DNA of 64,000 nt from Anodontia alba. Its lineage: Eukaryota; Mollusca; Bivalvia; Lucinida; Lucinidae. Numbering within the stretch: position 1 is the first letter of the stretch; every line of letters begins with the position of its first letter. Shown here in pieces: positions 11,177-23,842 of the stretch. The position numbers and the translations under genes were made by a program. Below the pieces are notes generated by a model. It was given only the letters and a program-made list of their open reading frames with translations, did not search any database and had not been told where the DNA came from. Location of the stretch: positions 67,672,768-67,736,767 of the forward strand of contig OZ024826.1 in the NCBI GenBank assembly GCA_964016985.1. The letters are read 5' to 3'.

Positions 11177-11352
11177 TATCCATTCTCAGTCTCTTTATAA
11201 GCTAAGCATGATTCATTTTGTGCATAAGGTACACTTTGATGTAGATTTTTTGATAACACATAGACTGTATGCTCTTTTCACGTGATAATCTGAAAAACTT
11301 CGACACAATAATGTGTTTGTTAGACAGGTTTGTAAATCATGTAAATAGAGGA

Positions 11353-11504
11353 TATTTACTCTTGCTGTGAATACCATAAATATTGTCATCGAGTGTAATG
11401 AAAACATCAGTATTTTCACGAGTGCGAAGCACAAGTGTTAAATTTGAATGTTTTCATTACACGAGACGAAAATTGTTATGGTATTCACTGAAAAAGAGTA
11501 AATT
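11353..11504. repeat. Fold-back sequence of about 150 bp
   Basis: The left half, TTTACTCTTGCTGTGAATACC through TGTAATGAAAACAT, is complementary to the right half ending in GAATACCATAAC-type sequence, with small mismatches and a ~30-nt centre. It is probably a MITE. The flanks 11177-11352 and 11505-11820 hold nothing I recognise; the short frame 11383-11691 crosses the fold-back and is not supported. Confidence 0.65.
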
Positions 11505-11837
11505 TTCTTTTTATTTTATTGTTTACACTACAATGCTTGCTTCAGACGTCATAACTAACGTCACCAAAACAAAACATGAACGTCATGCCATCGCCGTTCA
11601 GTGCTTAACATGTGAAGCACTGGAGAGACAAAAACAGAAAGTTTTGGCAAATCAAAATAATCTTGATACCAAAATGTTCCTTACATTCTAACTAAGAAAA
11701 TGCATACCAACACTTGATAGTTTAGTTCAGAAACAAAGAAGTTAGAGGTGCTCAAATATCTGAAGTGGCGGTAACATCCACTTCTGAAACAATGAAGAAA
11801 ACCGAAGTCATCCAAAGCGAGGAGTGAAAATATAAAT

Positions 11838-11888
11838 CGTATCAATCACAAGTGAAATGATACAATATCATTTCACTTGTGATTGATA
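11838..11888. repeat. 24-bp perfect hairpin with 3-nt loop
   Basis: Arms 11838-11861 and 11865-11888 are exact reverse complements around CAA. Weaker complementarity (GTGAAAAT / ATTTTCAC) extends the fold to about 11821-11905. Almost complete arm identity implies a recent or actively corrected palindrome. 11906-12706 contains no recognised feature. Confidence 0.85.
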
Positions 11889-12706
11889 CCACTTTTATTT
11901 TCACCAGATATACACTGATTTCACCACTAACAATAAAATAAATTGTTATTTTTATATTGTTTTTTTTTCTGCTTTTTCCATAATGTGTAGACTTACAAAA
12001 AAAAGGACCGAAAAGAAACAAAGACAAAAACAAACAAACGGTCAAGTCTTTAGGAAAATCCTGAAGCAGTAAAATGGATTTCAGGTAGCGAACGATAGTG
12101 TATGTCGTTGTGCATATACACTAGTGTTCGGAAAACATGGCCCCCGCCCATTGGGGCCCGCGAAACAGATGCAGGGCTGCCTAAAACCTCCATGGCAGAG
12201 CTGCTAGTAACTAAGCAAGACCCGAATTCATGTGATTGAGTTGGGTAAAAGTCCCACAAATTTGGAGGCAATGTCTCTAAACTACTGAAATATTGTTGAC
12301 TTGGACATTATATAGCAATTCATGCAGTGGATTCAAAAGTCAGACATGGTCTGAAATCAATTCAGTTAGATCTGGCCAACCCACCTATGCAATATGTGAT
12401 GATAATTTGGACACACGGATATAGGTAGCACCTATTAAATTCATATTAGTTTCCTGGAGTACGGAATTCATTTATATGGAAATTTAGCAATGCAACCGAG
12501 ACATAGGAAATACGAGACATAGGAAGAAGTATTTCTGTTAGAAACGTGCATATGAGCCTCTATTTTTTGAAAACACTAAAATGCTCTTTGATACATTACT
12601 GCTTCAAGAATAGCAATGCCTTTCTTCTATATTGAAGACGAATGGCTGTCGAGTATGATAATTTCGATACTTTTGACTAAGATTTATTAAGCATGTTGCA
12701 AAACTG

Positions 12707-12818
12707 AACAAGAGCTCCGCCATGCGGGGCATTATATGCCCGTGGCAAGTTATAAGATGTAGCACATAAAATGGCTCCTGATATTCAGTGCTCCAGATAT
12801 AAACTGTAAGTGGAATTA

Positions 12819-12852
<34 letters not shown>

Positions 12853-13078
12853 TGGGGCATAGCTCTGCTGATATTTGGTGAGCTGTAACCCATGGATCCA
12901 AGCTGGCCCAGAAATTAAGGGAGAAGTGACTTCTCCCTCCTGGGAAAATTGGGAGGTTTGCTGCATCTAGGGAGAAGGCTTTTGGACGAAGGACACACGA
13001 CAGAAGCATGGCTATATCATAAGCTCATATGAGCCTTTGGCTGATTTGTTTTCCTATACTTCAATATCGGACCAAACA
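12707..13078 (+). mobile_element. Satellite-monomer element related to type A, copy 1
   Basis: It begins AACAAGAGCTCCGCC with a GGGCATTATATGCCC hairpin and contains a poly(A) tract at 12821-12849. It carries one monomer of the GGGCATAGCTCTGCTGATAT satellite and ends in AAGCTCATATGAGCCTTTGG, a degraded form of the type A 3' stem-loop. A second copy lies at 33198-33591. Poly-Phe open frames on the minus strand are the poly(A) tract. Confidence 0.65.
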
Positions 13079-13149
13079 ATACAAAACAAAAATAAACCAA
13101 AAAAAAAAAAAAAAATGCTGCAAGAATTTTTTTGTAAACCTTTAACTTG

Positions 13150-15239
13150 TTATGCCCCCACCATTTTCAATGGGGGGTGGGGGGGGGGGGGAGGGGGGGT
13201 GCACATATAGTATCACCGCTGTCCGTACGTACGTCCCGTCCCGTCCATCCCGTACGTAACACTTGGTTTCCGTGCGATATCTTTTGAAAGGATTGGTGTA
13301 TTGGATTGAAATTTTATACATAGGTATATAATCATAAAATGTAGGCCAAGTTTGATTTAGGGTAAAATTCACCAATTATATTGGGAGTTATGGCCCTTTT
13401 CAACTTTGAAAAATTTTCAACTTTGAAAAATGGTTTCCGTGCCATATCTTTTAAAAGGATTGGTGTATTGGATTGAAATTTTGTACACAGGTATATAATC
13501 ATAAAATGTAGGTCAAGTTCGATTTAGAGTAAAATCCGTCTATTATTTTGGGAGTTATGGCCCTTTTTCAACTTTGAAAAATGGTTTCCGTTCCATAACT
13601 TTTGAAAAGATTAGTGTATTGGATTCATATTTTATACACAAGCATATAATTATAAAATATAGGTCAAGTTCGATTTAGGGTAAAATCCACCAATAATTTT
13701 TGGAGTTACGGCCCTTTATCAATGTTGAAAAATAGTTGAAAAATGGTTTCCGTTCGATATCTTTGGATTCAAATTTTATACATAGGTATATAATCATAAA
13801 ATGTAGGTCAAGTACGATTTGGGGTAAAATCCACCAATTATTTTTGGAGTTATGGCCCTTTTTCACCTTTGAAAAATGGTTTCCGTTCCATAACATTTGA
13901 AAAGATTAGTGAAACGGATTCATATTTTATACACAAGCACATAATTATAAAATATAGGTCAAGTTTATTTGTTTGTGTTGAGGTTTTACGGCCCAGTCAA
14001 CCCAATGGGGTCATGTCGAGCGCGGTCAGTTTACCTAACCACACGTTTACTGGGCAGGCTTAGTCCTCTAAGCGGTTAACCAGTATTGTGCACATTCTTT
14101 CGCCAGAAACTGACAACTGCCCTTCTTGAATCAGCGGAAGGGGGAGAATGACCTTAGAAAATATTTTATGATCAATCTTCACGAAAGAATGTTGCCGACC
14201 TCGGCAGGGGGTTGAACCCGCGACCTCCTGGTCTCCAGTCGGACGGTGCATCCAACTGAGCCACCGAGGCCGGCATAGGTCAAGTTTAATTTAGGACAAA
14301 ATCCACCAATCATTTTTGGAGTTATGGCCCTTTATCAATGTTGTTAAATAGTTGAAAAATGGTTTCCGTTCGATATCTTTTGAAAAGATTAGTGTATTGG
14401 GTTCAAATTTTATACACAGGTATATAATCATAAAATGTATGTCAAGTTGGATTTAGGGTAAAATCCACCAATTATTTTTGGAGCTATGGCCATTTTTCAA
14501 CTTTGAAAAATAGTTTCCGTTCCATAACTTTTGAAAAGATTAGTGAATTGGATTCATATTTTATACACAAGCATATAATTATAAAATGTATGTCAAGTTT
14601 GAGTTCGGGTAAAATCCACCAATTATTTTGGAGTTACGGCCCTTTATCAATATTGAAAAATAGTTGAAAAATGGTTTCCGTTCGATATCTTTTGAAAAGA
14701 TTAGTGTATTGGATTCAAATTTTATACACGGGTATATAATCATAAAAAGTATGTCAAGTTGGATTTAGGGTAAAATCCACCAATTATTTTTGGAGTTATG
14801 GAAAATGGTTTCCGTTCCATAACTTTTGAACAGATTAGTGAATTGGATTCATATTTTATACACAAGCATATAATTATAAAATATAGGTCAATTTTGATTT
14901 AGGGTAAAATCCACCAATTATATTTGGAGTTACAGCCCTTTTTCAACGTTGAAAAATAGTTTCAGTTTGATATCTTTTGAAAACATTAGTGTATTGAATT
15001 CAAATTTAACACACAGGTATATAATCATAAAATAGAGGTCAAGTTCCAAGTAGGGTAAAATCAACCCATTATTATGGGAGTTATGGCCCTTTTTCACCTT
15101 CAAAAGATGTTTTCCTTCCGATATTTTTTAAAAAAGATTGATTTGTCCCTTTTTTCAACTTCATTTTTTGCAAAATACCTGCGTGTGGTTGAGGATGGCC
15201 CTGAGCAGGGGCATCTGTGTCATACTGACACATTTCTAG
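13150..15239 (-). mobile_element. Type B satellite-cored (pearl/HINE-like) element, reverse orientation
   Basis: The 3' end lies at the left: TATGCCCCCACCATT...AATGGGGGGTGGGG stem-loop, then CGTACGTACGTCCCGTCC microsatellite. The core is about eleven ~155-bp monomers (TGGTTTCCGTTCGATATC ... GGAGTTATGGCCC). The 5' end at the right has TGTGTCA/TGACACA and CTAG. The boundaries come from comparison with 39060-39100, where the same flanking DNA reads AACTTGTTTTATACTG uninterrupted. The insertion is therefore between AACTTG and TTTTAT. A SINE interrupts the core at 13968-14274. Confidence 0.7.
13968..14274 (-). mobile_element. tRNA-derived SINE, copy 1
   Basis: The SINE head is at 14274. On the minus strand the tRNA-like part has the A box TGGCTCAGTTGG and B box GGGTTCAACCCC. 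The body ends in CAAACAAA-type sequence. Exact 14-bp target duplications ATAGGTCAAGTTTA flank it at 13954-13967 and 14275-14288, proving insertion into the ~155-bp satellite. It is colinear with 46475-46801. Confidence 0.9.
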
Positions 15240-16500
15240 TTTTATGCTGACTTTATTTTTGTTCTTCAAGGGAGCCATCTCAGAAGAGTATTAAAAAAAA
15301 AAAAAAAAAAAAAAGAATTATGTTTATAAGTTTTGATATCAGTCAAGCTTCTTAATTCTGTATCATTTAATAAATGTATTTATAAAGATTTAATAATGGC
15401 AACATTTCCTTGCAAATCTAATAAAAGGAGATGTTAAAAAAAAATAAATAAATAACTTGCCCATATTGCCATAACTTTAGTTATTTGCAAAAAAATATAT
15501 GTAATCTAAAATAAAATTTGCACACTATTACCTCTATACAATATGCTGCGAAAAGTTTACAAAAACTTTCAAAGAGGCATAACTCTGCCAATATTTGGTG
15601 CATTGTAACCTCGAAATAATATGCGCTGCTCCGCATCATCGTATGAAGTTTCAGCTTGATCGGATCTACACTGTAGGGCAATTTAGCCGGAAACTAAAAA
15701 TTAATAGAAATTTTCAAAGGCTAGTATTTGGTGGACTGTAATCTTGAAACAATATAAGCTGCTCCACATCATGGTCTAACTACAAATCAAGTTTCAGCTT
15801 GATCAGATGTAAACTGTAGGAGGAGTTAGCTGGAAACGAAAAGTTTACAGAAATTTTCAAAGGAGCATAACTCTGCCAATATTTGGTGCACTGTAACCTT
15901 GAAATAATATGCGCTGCTCCACATCATCATGTAACTATTTATAGTTTCAGCTTGATCGGATGTAAACTGTAGGAGGATTTAGCCAGAAAAGAAAAATTAA
16001 TAAGAAATTTTCAAAGGGGTATAACTCTGCTAATATTTGGTGGACTGTAACCTTGAAACAATATGCTCTGCTCCACATCATCGTGTAACTACAAATCAAG
16101 TTTCAGCTTAATCAGATGTAAACTGTAGGAGGAGTTAGCCGGAAACTAAAAGTTTACAGAAATTTTCAAAGGGGCATAACTCTGCTAATATTTGGTGAAC
16201 TGTAACCTCGAAACAATATGCGCTGCTCCACATCATGATCTAACTTCAAATGAAGTTTCAGCTTGATCGGATTTAAAATGTAGGAGGAGTTAACCGGAAA
16301 TGAAAAGTTTCCAGAAATTTTCAAAGGGGCATAACTCTGCAAACATTTGGTGGACTGTAACCCTGAAACAATATGCGCTGCTCCACATCATGGTCTAAAT
16401 ATATACCAAGTTTCAGCTTGATCGGATGTACACTGTAGGAGTTAGCCGGAAACGAAAAAGTTTACGGATGACATAATACATCGTGTTTTTCAAACTGGCG
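15240..16500 (+). repeat. Satellite-cored element, ~155-bp monomers, copy 1
   Basis: About six monomers share GGGCATAACTCTGCTAATAT, TTTGGTGGACTGTAACC, GCGCTGCTCCACATCAT and TTTCAGCTTGATCGGATG. The left flank (GCTGACTTTATTTTTGTTC, poly(A), AACTTGCCCATATTGCC) matches 39070-39300, so the whole block is a second copy of 39041-40330. Its first ~34 nt are at 13116-13149, cut off by the type B insertion. Confidence 0.8.
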
Positions 16501-16600
16501 TCTAAAAAGGAATCAAACCTAGGAGTAACTTGAAAATGACTGATTCTTTAGTAAAGCACACTTTTGTGTTGTATCTGTATGTTATGTATAATTGCCCATG

Positions 16601-17012
16601 CAACAAGGAAGTCAGAAAGTTCAGTATTCTATGAACATTTTGCATTTTTTATTTCATTTATACAGATACATAATGAAACACGTTCTACATTATGACCTTG
16701 GGGGTCCTTTAATATTGTTATAAGGCTCTCAGCTCGAAAAATGAATGTCCTAAAATAATGTATACATCTCTGTATCGATCTTCTCTAGTATTTGAGAGCC
16801 TGTATCATTTCAACCTGTAATGAAATGACAATGTTTAAATCATATTATATTACATTATATTAGGATATTCATTTTGTGAGCCGAGGGGCCTTATTACAAT
16901 ATAAAGGGTATCCTAAGGTTATAATGTAGAACGTATTTCATTATTTATCTGTATAAATGAAATAAAAAGTGGAAATTTCCATAGAATACTGACGTTTCTG
17001 ACTTCCTTGTTG
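16601..17012. mobile_element. Fold-back MITE with ~160-bp inverted arms
   Basis: Arms 16601-16762 and 16852-17012 are reverse complements at roughly 85% (CAACAAGGAAGTCAGAAA ... GTTCTACATTAT ... ATGAATGTCCTAA). The centre is ~90 nt and there is no coding capacity. No clear target duplication is seen. 17013-17520 holds nothing recognised. Confidence 0.8.
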
Positions 17013-17520
17013 TATTTCTGAAAATACGAAAATTCTGTAGGGCAGCCTCGTATTCAAGATACAGACATCTAGGGGAACTCATGCTCTAGGTTTTAAAAAC
17101 TCATTTTTTGTCCTGGATTAAAGCTTTTCATTGTGAAAGGGGGAGAGAGCCTGAGATCTAAACCTTGCCAAAGAACTCTATAGCTATTTGGAGACCATGT
17201 ATCTGTAGAAACTGGCAGGGAAAAGTCTCGGAGGTAGAACTCGGTAAGTGAAGTTTTCATAATTATTGGTTTTCGCAGGTTTCGTCTGCGAGTCTGATGC
17301 AACTTTTGTGTCTTCCAAAACCTATGTTAGATTTTACCATCACCATGCATACACATATAGTTTTATCATGTTTATTTGTATAATCATGCCTGGTTCCGGG
17401 GAGGATGCCTTGGCTGCTAGATTCTGATTCAGTCTGTCAGTCTCAGTAGCTTGAGTCACTTACCAGGAGTGATTTTTCATCAGGCCTGTAATAGCAGAGT
17501 GTCACAATTTGTAAAGTTGC

Positions 17521-18085
17521 AAGTATCAAGTTAAAATTGTCGAGTATCAAGTTAAAATTGTTGAGTATCAAGTTAAATTGGTCGAGTATCGAGTTGAATT
17601 GGGTCGAGTATCAAGTTAAAATTGTCGAGTATTGAGTGAAAATTGTTGAGTATCGAGTTAAGTTGGTCGAGTATCGAGTTAAAATTGTTGAGTGTCGAGT
17701 TGAATTGGTCGAGTATCAAGTTAAAATTGTCGAGTATCGAGTTAAAATGGTTGAGTATCGAGTTAAAAATGTTGAGTGTCGAGTTCAAATTGTCGAGTAT
17801 CGAGTTAAAATTGTTGAGTATCAAGTTAAAATTGTCGAGTATCGAGTTAAAATGGTTGAGTATCGAGTTAAAAATGTTGAGTGTCTAGTTCAAATTGTCG
17901 AGTATCGAGTTAAAATTGTCGAGCATCAAGTTAAAATTGTCGAGTATCGAGTTAAAATAGTTGAGTATCGAGTTAAAATTGTCGAGTATCGAGTTAAAAT
18001 AGTCAAGTATCAAGTTAAAATTGTCGAGTTTCGAGTTAAAATAGTCGAGTATGGAGTTAAAATTGTCGAGTATCGAGTTAAGTTT
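17521..18085 (+). repeat. 21-bp minisatellite, about 27 units
   Basis: Units of GTCGAGTATCGAGTTAAAAT vary mainly at GAG/AAG and at the two bases before GAG. Because 21 is a multiple of three, frames on both strands stay open and read as heptads (KIVEYRV, LSSIELK, NFNSILD). The same unit recurs in reverse at 23843-23973, 24615-24870 and 25530-25845. 18086-18620 contains nothing recognised. Confidence 0.9.
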
Positions 18086-18620
18086 AGATTGTGGAGTCCT
18101 GAGTCACAGATGGAAAATATCAAGTTTAGGTACCTAATGAGCATGAATTTACATGGTTTAACATATTTCAGTAGCATGACAATGCAGCTGTGTGAGTAGT
18201 CTTATTTGAATATTTAATCAGCAATAACTATAATTTAGTCACCTGAACCTATTTTGTGTTTGTATTGTCCTAAAATATGTCTTCAATTTTTCAACAAGCT
18301 AATTTTGCTGATCTAGGGCAGATGAACAGTCCTAAAGTGGTCTATGCCTCTCAAACCAAATATTTATGCTTGCAGTCAGAGGTATTCACCTACAGTGGGA
18401 TTCCATTTATTTCTTATTTATTGATTGCCTGTTACATGGCAAATATTAGTCTGCTGCAGCAGGGGGCTTATTAGCCGGTAATTGATTTTTACACTGATCA
18501 CCTTTGAGGCTTATCAGTTATGGCTATTTTATATGAAAGATTCACTGATCAGCTGATCATTGTTGGAATGTGGTGAGAACACAGTAAATATTCCACAGTA
18601 AAAAAAAAACAAAAACAAAA

Positions 18621-20287
18621 AACAAGAGGCCCACGGCTCACTCACCTGAGTGACATAGCCACTGCAAATATGCAGATGTTATGCAACATTTTTCCAATCC
18701 TATCATCGCAACTAATGAAAAGATCATCATTTGAGCAGTTCTTAGTTTTGAAGAAGAATACATTTTTGTATATGGGCCTGACAGACAATGGCGCGTAATC
18801 ATTTGAATAAACCATCAATCACATTTCAACAGTAGGATCAATGTGAAATTTGATGGAAATGGCTAAGTGGTTTCTGAAGAATCATGATTTTATACATTTA
18901 AACAGCACAGTGACAGGGAAATATAATAAACATAAATAAAAAATGGTGAAAAAGTGAATTTAGAAAAAGTGTGTTTAAAAGGTTACCGTGGCAGCCTTTA
19001 TCTGAGCAAAAGGCTTAGGGGAAAATTTGGGGTCATTTTTGGTGGGTGCGCCAAAATCGGCATTTCTCATACTACTGCCAGGGCCTTCTGGTTTCAGACA
19101 AAAAGATTTTTAAATGTTTTCCCTTATATAAGTATATATAAAACAAGATGGCGGCCATGAGGATTTGAGCTATTTTTGATCTACAAGTCACCCTGATGCT
19201 TCCTACCAAGTTTAAAGTCAATAAGCCTTTCGATTCAGGAGAAGAAGCGAAAAATAGATTCAAGATGGCTGCCATGGAAGACATCTTGGATTTCTGATCA
19301 GAAAGATTTTAGCTATTTTTGACCTATAAGTCAACCCGATGCTTCCTACCAAGTTTTGAGTCAATTGGCTTTTTCAGTTTAGGAGAAGAAGCGAAAAATA
19401 GATTTTCAAGATGGCCACCATGGCGGCCATCTTGGATTTCCGATCGGCACGATTTTAGCTACTTTTGATCTACAAGTCACCCCGATGCTTCCTACCTAGT
19501 TTAAAGTCAATAAGCTTTTACCATGGTGGCCATCTTGGATTTCCGATCGGAACGATTTTAGCTATTTTTAATCCATAAGTCACCCCAATGCTTCCTACCA
19601 AGTTTGGAGTCAGTTGGCTTTTGGGTTTAGGAGAAGAAGCCAAAAATAGAATTTCAAGATGGCCCCTATGGCAGCCATCTTGGATTTCCGATCGGCATGA
19701 TTTTAGCTACTTTTTATCTACAAAGCACCCCAATGCTTCCTACTTAGTTTAAAGTCAAAAAGCCTTTCAGTTCAGGAGAAGAAGCGAAAAATAGATTTTC
19801 AAGATGGCCACCATGGCGGCCATCTTGGATTTCCGATCGGCACGATGTTTGCTACTTTTGATCTGCAAATTGGCCTTTCGGTTCAGGAGAAGAAGTGAAA
19901 AATAGATTTTCAAGATGGTGGCCATGGTGACCATCTTGGATTTCCGATCTGAACGATTTTAGCTACTTTTGATCTACAAGTCACCCCGATGCTTCCTACC
20001 AAGTTTGGAGTCAATTGGCCTTTCGGTTCAGGAGAAGAAGCGAAAAATAGATTTTCAAGATGGCGGCCATCTTGGATTTCTGATCGGAATGATTTTAGCT
20101 ATTTTTGTTCCACAAGTCACCTCGATGCTTCCTACCAAGTATCGAGTCAGTTGGCCCAGGGGTGTAGGAGGAGTAGTCTTTTAAAGCAATTGTTGATGCA
20201 GCATGATGGACGACGAACTACGCATGATGCACGACGGACATGGACTGACCACAATAGCTCACCATGAGCACTTTGTGAGCAGGTGAA
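18621..20287 (+). mobile_element. Type A satellite-cored (pearl/HINE-like) element
   Basis: The 5' end is AACAAGAGGCCCACGG then CTCACCTGAGTGACATAGCC. The core is ~140-bp monomers with AAGATGGCGGCCATCTTGG, ATTTCCGATCGGAACGATTT and GATGCTTCCTACCAAGTTT. The 3' end has a GACGGAC-rich stretch, then ACAATAGCTCACCATGAGC...GTGAGCAGGTGA. The same core recurs at 49060-50000, 53729-54500, 57408-57557 and 62890-63470. Class by architecture only; no protein encoded. Confidence 0.7.
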
Positions 20288-20469
20288 TTTTATTTCTGAG
20301 CAAGCTCATGACAAAAATGGCCTGTATGACTTGAAAAGACAAAGATCAGCCTGGGCATAAAGAGGCTTTGGGTCCTAAGCTATCCAGAGAGTTGGAGTGA
20401 AGACTCTGATTAGATCGGGTGCACAGGACATTTGTTGGTTTTGTTGTGTGCTGGTGTAACAAAGTAAAG

Positions 20470-20690
20470 TGACCCCCCCACCCCCCATAGAAAAACAACC
20501 CCCAGGTCATTATTCTATAGAAAAAGGGACCCCTTTTCTAAAAAATACTGACTGCCCTTACAAAAATAATGACCCCCTTGATGATATCCCATAGAATAAC
20601 GACCACGACCAAATAATAACTCCTTCTCTATAAAATAATGACTCCCATTATAATGATGAGATCTATCAAATATTGCCCCCCACCAAGACC
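20470..20690. repeat. Tandem-like repeats with ATAATGACCCCC motifs
   Basis: Imperfect ~35-bp units carry TATAGAAAAAGGGACCCC, AATAATGACCCCC or AATAACGACC. The style is like the MULE ends, but there is no inverted partner in this window. It may be one end of another element. Confidence 0.4.
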
Positions 20691-21474
20691 TCATCACAGT
20701 GCCATAAGCTCCTTGCCCCCACCTAATCAGGCATCAGAATCTGTCTGTTTACACCATGTGTCTCAGTCACAGGATAATCTTGCACCAATTTTTTTTTCTT
20801 CTTTTTTTTTTTTTTGGTTTTAACCATTTTTTTCACAGCATATAGATAAGTCTTCAAAATAAAAATTGTCTTGTAAGACGAGGTATTTTGGAAACCTTAA
20901 CAAAATGTACAAACATACAAAAACAGTAGAAAACATACCAATGTATGTCTAACCAACAGAATTACTCAAATGCATCGTCCAGATTTCGAAATCTTGTTGC
21001 AGGATTACTCTTACACAATCTCGTTTACCTGGAAAATTCGCCCCGAAACTTGTTGCAGGATTACTCTTATCTGAAGCAGTGTCTTCATGCCCAAATAACA
21101 AAGTTAAAAGAGCGAATCAGTCTTTTATCAATTCTACAGCCATAGTGGTGCGACATAGAATTATGAACGGTTGATGCCATCAGGGCTAACTGTTCCCAAA
21201 TACCAGCCAAGCTGCTTTCAATCTTTGTGGTTTTTTTAAACTAATTTTGTTCAATATTTTAATAAGCATCAAGCTGATATTCATGAAATATGAATATTTA
21301 CTTAGGGTTACTAGTATTACTATTCTTTATTTATTTATTTTTTATCATTATTATTATTATTATTATTTTTTTGATGGGGTAGGCTTTGTTATTTTCTTCT
21401 TCGCATCGTCATTTAACTTCGCTAAGAGGGGTCATATACCGGTAATAAAAATATTATGACCTGGGGTCACTTTG

Positions 21475-21990
21475 TAGCTCACTTGAGCACAGAGTGCTCA
21501 TGTGAGCTATTCTGACAGGCAGATAATCCGGCATCCATCTTACGTTATCTGTTGTCCATCTTTCTGTCAACATTCGACATCTCCTCCTAAACCACTGGGC
21601 CAATTTTTACCACACTTCACAGGAGGTAATGACTGAAAATACTTCAAAGATATGGAATCCAAGCAGAACTCAAGTTGCTATGGCAACCACATGGCAAAAT
21701 CTTAAAAAATCATGTCAGAAACTGCTGCCTGATTTTGAAATAATTTGGCAGTAATGTTTCTTGCATGGTCGCCATGGGCGGGGCAAATTTTCCATATACG
21801 CCTGTGTAAGGAACTTCAAAAGTCTGTTCCTATGCAACATATGGCCAGAATCTAAAATAGTCAGTAATTGGACCTTAACAAAAAGAACTAAAACAAGCTT
21901 GATTAGTATAAAAACATGGCGGCCATTGGTGGGGCTAATTTTCCATATAAGCCTATATAGGTCTATACAAAGTTCTGTAAAAAAAAAGGT
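21475..21990 (-). mobile_element. Type A element, reverse orientation, incomplete
   Basis: The 3' stem-loop is at the left (21475-21509): TAGCTCAC...TGAGCAC, AGA loop, GTGCTCA...GTGAGCTA. Core-like sequence follows on the minus strand (GGCGGGGC, TATGGAAAATT, CCGCCATG). No 5' end could be found; the right limit is approximate. Confidence 0.55.
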
Positions 21991-23400
21991 AATAGAAAAG
22001 TCCAGGGAGTGCCACAATCACAAACCGCAGCCCTTCCCAGACCCCAAGAGGAAGAGAAAACCAACAAATCCAAACAAGCACAAATCGAACAAACGTACGA
22101 AAAGCACTAAGATTAGCTCTCTCTTCCCCAAGGGAGGTAATTGCAATACTAAAAGGACTGAAAAACACAAGAACAAAATGACACACGGAAAGACATACAA
22201 CAAATCGCCTCGTAGAATAAACCACAAAGCAACAAAGAGTAAGACTAACACCGGGACCACCGCCTTAGAATGGTCAGTAGAGTAAACCACCGGGGGGGTT
22301 TAAAGCACTTTTACAGCTAGCTACTTTACCTGGGTCCCGATACTACTCTTAATACAGAAACACATAAAAATTCGGTTCGCATAAAGGCTCCCAACTCAGT
22401 CAATGCATCAAAGGGAAAACATAAAAATCAAATTAATCACTACAATAAACAAAGACGAGTACTTATGGCTAATTCTACTGTATGTAGTTGAACCACGGCG
22501 GGCCAAGCCAAAGACATATTGTCAAGCCTCAATCCACTGGTTAAAGTTTTACGAAGAGGCCGTCATTGAGGCCCGAACCGCCGTTGTGCAATTAAAGAGT
22601 GAAGCACGGCCATCAACAATGATTGGGTTGACAACTAGGCATGCAGTCTGCCGCATAATATCCAGGCTATAGCCAATTCTTTTATAACAGTTAATAAGTT
22701 TTCTGAATTGCTCCGAAAAGTTAGATTTACCTACAATTTTTCTAAATCTGTACACTAAAGCCACCATGCTGCAATGGCAAGCAAAGCGATAGCCCCCTCC
22801 CCTCCCACATCAAAATATTTCGCTGATACTCTGCCAGAATGCCATAGTTCTATTGAATTACAGATTGTGTCATGGCATTAGAACTGCCTTGGGGAGGCGA
22901 TTCTAATGCAATGTCATAGCATATATTTCAGTCTAGCTGCGTGGAAAACTATCTCATATTACTCATATCATCAGATAATAGATAATCCCTATTATGTTTC
23001 CTGTATTATTTGGAAACAGAGCCCCATGTGGCGGGGCTAAAGCGACAAAGCCTACCCCCACACCTCCTGAATATTACACTTCCTTTTCTGGACTGTTTGT
23101 CTCCTGTGAGAAGGTACTCCCATAATAAAGTCAGTGTGGCGTAACAATATAGAGAACATTCTCTTTTATATGAACAGCTCAAAGTGGTAGTGATATAGCT
23201 ACCTATAAATGATGCACAGACAGATCCAAAGCATTGGTCCTAGTGCGCAATGTTTAGGCTGATCAAACATGGAACTTACCTTGACCTAGTGTGAGAAACA
23301 GGACAATATGAAGTTACGAGCACCAGTTTGGTCCTGGTATATGAAAGATATGTGATGGTGGTGGTGTGAGGGGGGGTGGGGTTGCTCAGAGATGATGTGC
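21991..23400. other. Unassigned sequence
   Basis: No gene or known repeat was recognised. A Lys/Asn/Thr-rich open frame crosses 21761-22285, but it begins inside the type A element and has no domain. Short GC-rich patches (22241-22310, 22496-22620) may be remnants of genes or elements. Confidence 0.3.
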
Positions 23401-23404
23401 AGTC

Positions 23405-23585
23405 CAACCTGTATTAAGCGCAAGCACTTAGGAACAAGCAAAAAGTGCTTGCTTAATTGTTGACAGATGCTTACTTAATACAGGTGCAATGTAATTGCTT
23501 TTTTTATGGAACTGAAAGTGTGCTTGCTTAATACAGGTTGCTTGCTTAATAGAGGTGGCCAATATGACAGGTTTCACTGTACCTA
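23405..23585. repeat. Inverted CCTGTATTAAGC / GCTTAATACAGG repeats
   Basis: CCTGTATTAAGCGCAAGCAC on the left pairs with GTGCTTGCTTAATACAGG on the right. Two further partial copies (GCTTACTTAATACAGG, GCTTGCTTAATAGAGG) follow. It is a small fold-back repeat of unknown family. Confidence 0.6.
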
Positions 23586-23842
23586 GTTTGAGTGATATGT
23601 ATTGTGCATGCTATCAGAAGATATATATGTAACAGCTAGATCCTGGAGTGAGACATGCGCAGGCTGGTCAAAAACTGAGCATAGTTTTATGAGCCAAACT
23701 TGAGCATGTTTTCTGAAAATTTTCAAATACTAGCTGACAAAATTCTAACCTAAACATTGCATAATTGCTCCCTTCCAGAGTAATAAATTGCCCTCAGTGG
23801 AGTTGTGCAGATGTGTCAGAGAGCAATTTATCAAACATCTGG

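Noticed and set aside
12604..13009. Minus-strand frames with poly-Phe
   Set aside because: Poly-Phe is the poly(A) tract at 12821-12849 read in reverse, inside a repeat with a second copy at 33198.
17636..18199. 187-residue heptad-repeat protein (KIVEYRV repeats)
   Set aside because: It is the 21-bp minisatellite read as codons; other frames and the minus strand are equally open, and there is no promoter or splice signal.
21761..22285. 174-residue Lys-rich frame
   Set aside because: It starts inside a type A element, has low-complexity composition and no domain; open minus-strand frames overlap it.
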